Assembly: GCA_008363265.1 (NCBI GenBank)
Contig: RHKR01000152.1
Location: forward strand, 1-6,276
From: Chlorobiota bacterium
GTDB lineage: Bacteria; Bacteroidota; Ignavibacteria; Ignavibacteriales; Ignavibacteriaceae
Length of the DNA stretch: 6,276 nucleotides
Direction: 5' to 3'
The notes under the pieces were generated by a model. The model worked only from the letters and a program-made list of their open reading frames with translations. It ran no database searches and was not told the origin of the DNA. Each line of letters begins with the position of its first letter. Positions within the stretch are counted from its first letter, which is position 1. A program made the translations under genes and the position numbers. Below, piece by piece: positions 4,993-6,276 of the stretch.

Positions 4993-6276
4993 TTCCGGTA
5001 TTTCCTTTTGGCGACATCAAAACATGCTTCAGCGATCCTGTCTATCTCTTCCATTGTTAGAGGGATGCCATATTTATCCTTTATATCATCGATCAATAGA
5101 TCACCAAAACTTATAAGAACCCTCCCCGTTATATCGCTTTTTTCCTGCCAATCGATCACCGGTTTTCCGTCATCAAGCACAATCTCATTGATAATGTTAT
5201 CCATACCGAGAGCAATTTCCGTTGCCAAAGCCATTCTTTCTGCCTGGTCTTCCACCTTGTCATCAAATGCCTCATACACCAGTCCAAAATATGCCCGGGC
5301 TGCCACCTTGTCTTTAAGTTCGCGAGGGATTCCTGAATCCTCATGTGATAGAACGCTTTCCATCACGGTAGTGGCAGCGTGTAAGTATTCAATTTCGGAT
5401 ATCCTCTTCTCAAGGAAAGCAGTTATAGCTTCCTCTAATATTTTCGAAAATTTCCTGAAGAAAGCGGGGTCGTCTTCTATATTTTCATTAATATACTTCG
5501 CAGTTCTATGCGCAATCTTGTCAGCGCGGGCAGCATGACCAATGGTTTTATCAACTTCTTCACGGAATTTCTCCTTGTCAAAAATATCTACAAGTTCAGT
5601 AAGTGTTCTTACCTCGGCAGTGGTAACATGTTTATCGATCAGTTTCTGTAGTTGCCGTTCATATAAGGAGAAGTCAACCACATCTGAATAACGCTGATTT
5701 ACCGAATATCTTAGCTTATAAAAGAACTCGGAATCCTTCTTGTATTTTTCGATCTGTTTCTCAGGAGTCTCTTTATGAAACCGGATGCTTGAAAGGGCAA
5801 TTTTGAGTGTGCGTCCAAATGCGGCAAGTTTCTCATAGAATTTATGTCTTTTTGCCTCATCGTGAAGAAACGACTCGAATGCCTCAACATCCTTTTTGTT
5901 CTCAATAGATTTAAATATATCCCACAATTCAGAGTGTTGCTGTGGAAGTTTCTTTAGCTCTTTTTCAATTCCGGAGAGAATGCCCGCCAGGTCTCCTTGA
6001 TCATAATTTTCAGTTTCTGTGTATTTCTCAATCGCTTCTCCCAGTTCTTTTAATACACCGTAATAATCAATTATGTAACCGAATTCTTTTCCCGGGAATA
6101 CCCTGTTCACTCTGGCTATTGCCTGCAGTAGTGAATGTTCTTTCAGGTTCCGTGTGATGAACAATACGGTGTTTCTTGGGGAGTCGAAACCGGTGAGCAA
6201 TTTATCAACCACAATGATAATCTCGGGGTCATCCGACAATCTAAACAGGTTAATGATACTTGTCTCGTAGTTTTTT
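4989..6276 (-). CDS. hsdR: Type I restriction enzyme R subunit, C-terminal part (5' end outside window)
   Basis: HsdR is the motor and nuclease subunit of type I restriction-modification, translocating DNA by ATP hydrolysis and cutting it. The frame is open on the minus strand from the window edge to TGA at 4989-4991, showing 428 residues of a protein usually near 1000. The reading continues past the TTG at 6239, which is an internal Leu codon. Helicase motif V is IIIVVDKLLTGFDSP (19-33) and motif VI is LLQAIARVNR (49-58), followed by FGYIIDYYG (65-73). The rest is the alpha-helical region that docks on the methyltransferase. It ends in the family tail DIKDKYGIPLTMEEIDRIAEACFDVAKRKY. The nuclease domain, motifs I-IV and any hsdM/hsdS lie outside. 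No frameshift is seen, so this end looks intact. Sampled lines are 33-37% GC, lower than the plus-strand operon, which hints at transfer. Confidence 0.95.
   Translation of the reverse strand, partial: KNYETSIINLFRLSDDPEIIIVVDKLLTGFDSPRNTVLFITRNLKEHSLLQAIARVNRVFPGKEFGYIIDYYGVLKELGEAIEKYTETENYDQGDLAGILSGIEKELKKLPQQHSELWDIFKSIENKKDVEAFESFLHDEAKRHKFYEKLAAFGRTLKIALSSIRFHKETPEKQIEKYKKDSEFFYKLRYSVNQRYSDVVDFSLYERQLQKLIDKHVTTAEVRTLTELVDIFDKEKFREEVDKTIGHAARADKIAHRTAKYINENIEDDPAFFRKFSKILEEAITAFLEKRISEIEYLHAATTVMESVLSHEDSGIPRELKDKVAARAYFGLVYEAFDDKVEDQAERMALATEIALGMDNIINEIVLDDGKPVIDWQEKSDITGRVLISFGDLLIDDIKDKYGIPLTMEEIDRIAEACFDVAKRKYRN
5001..5009 (-). promoter_or_regulatory. Ribosome binding site for the metallopeptidase TTG start
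   Basis: On the minus strand AAAAGGAAA lies 8 nt before the TTG at 4992, within the last codons of hsdR. It is purine-rich with a good spacing, which supports TTG as a real start and not an artefact of ORF calling. Confidence 0.6.

Noticed and set aside
4975..5538. 187-aa plus-strand open frame opposite hsdR
   Set aside because: It is Ser/Ile/Leu-rich shadow sequence with no recognisable domain, lying antisense to a clear HsdR coding region.

Overview
The window looks like an ordinary stretch of a bacterial chromosome, probably from the Bacteroidota/Chlorobi/Ignavibacteria (FCB) group. That guess is inference. It rests on a folB-folK pair followed directly by a deoxynucleoside kinase, a tiny single-span membrane protein with an acidic tail, and a period-7 repeat in a spacer. 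There are no RNA genes, insertion sequences, CRISPR arrays or attachment sites that I can see.

Plus strand, 1-3735, is a tightly packed operon of six genes. In order they are folB (3' end only), folK, a dCK/dGK-type deoxynucleoside kinase, a 75-aa membrane protein, a family-9 glycosyltransferase (heptosyltransferase-like) and a short Ppx/GppA-family phosphatase. Junctions are an 8-nt gap, a 32-nt overlap, a 4-nt overlap (GTGA), a 3-nt gap and an 8-nt overlap, so co-transcription and translational coupling are likely. FolB and FolK catalyse consecutive folate steps, and the kinase salvages deoxynucleosides. The glycosyltransferase points to cell-surface polysaccharide, and the phosphatase to polyphosphate or (p)ppGpp metabolism. 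The set reads as a housekeeping operon, not a dedicated system.

The region 3721-3872 holds two blocks of period-7 tandem repeats. The first runs into the 3' end of the phosphatase gene and supplies its last codons and stop. A strong Shine-Dalgarno then precedes a free-standing DUF302 gene (3873-4262).

Minus strand, 6276-4297, is the end of a type I restriction-modification locus. It holds the C-terminal 428 residues of HsdR (helicase motifs V and VI and the C-terminal helical region), joined by a TTGA stop/start overlap to a YgjP-like zinc metallopeptidase. Hand-counted GC in sampled 60-nt lines is about 33-37% in hsdR and about 45-62% in the plus-strand operon, which fits later acquisition of the restriction locus. 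The two transcription units converge across only 34 nt with no visible terminator.

I did not find a clear undescribed system. The items most worth a second look are the T8 tract near the end of folK, where a one-base slip either way ends the protein at the family's normal length, the heptanucleotide repeat that has become part of a gene end, and the coupled HsdR-metallopeptidase pair at the window's right edge.
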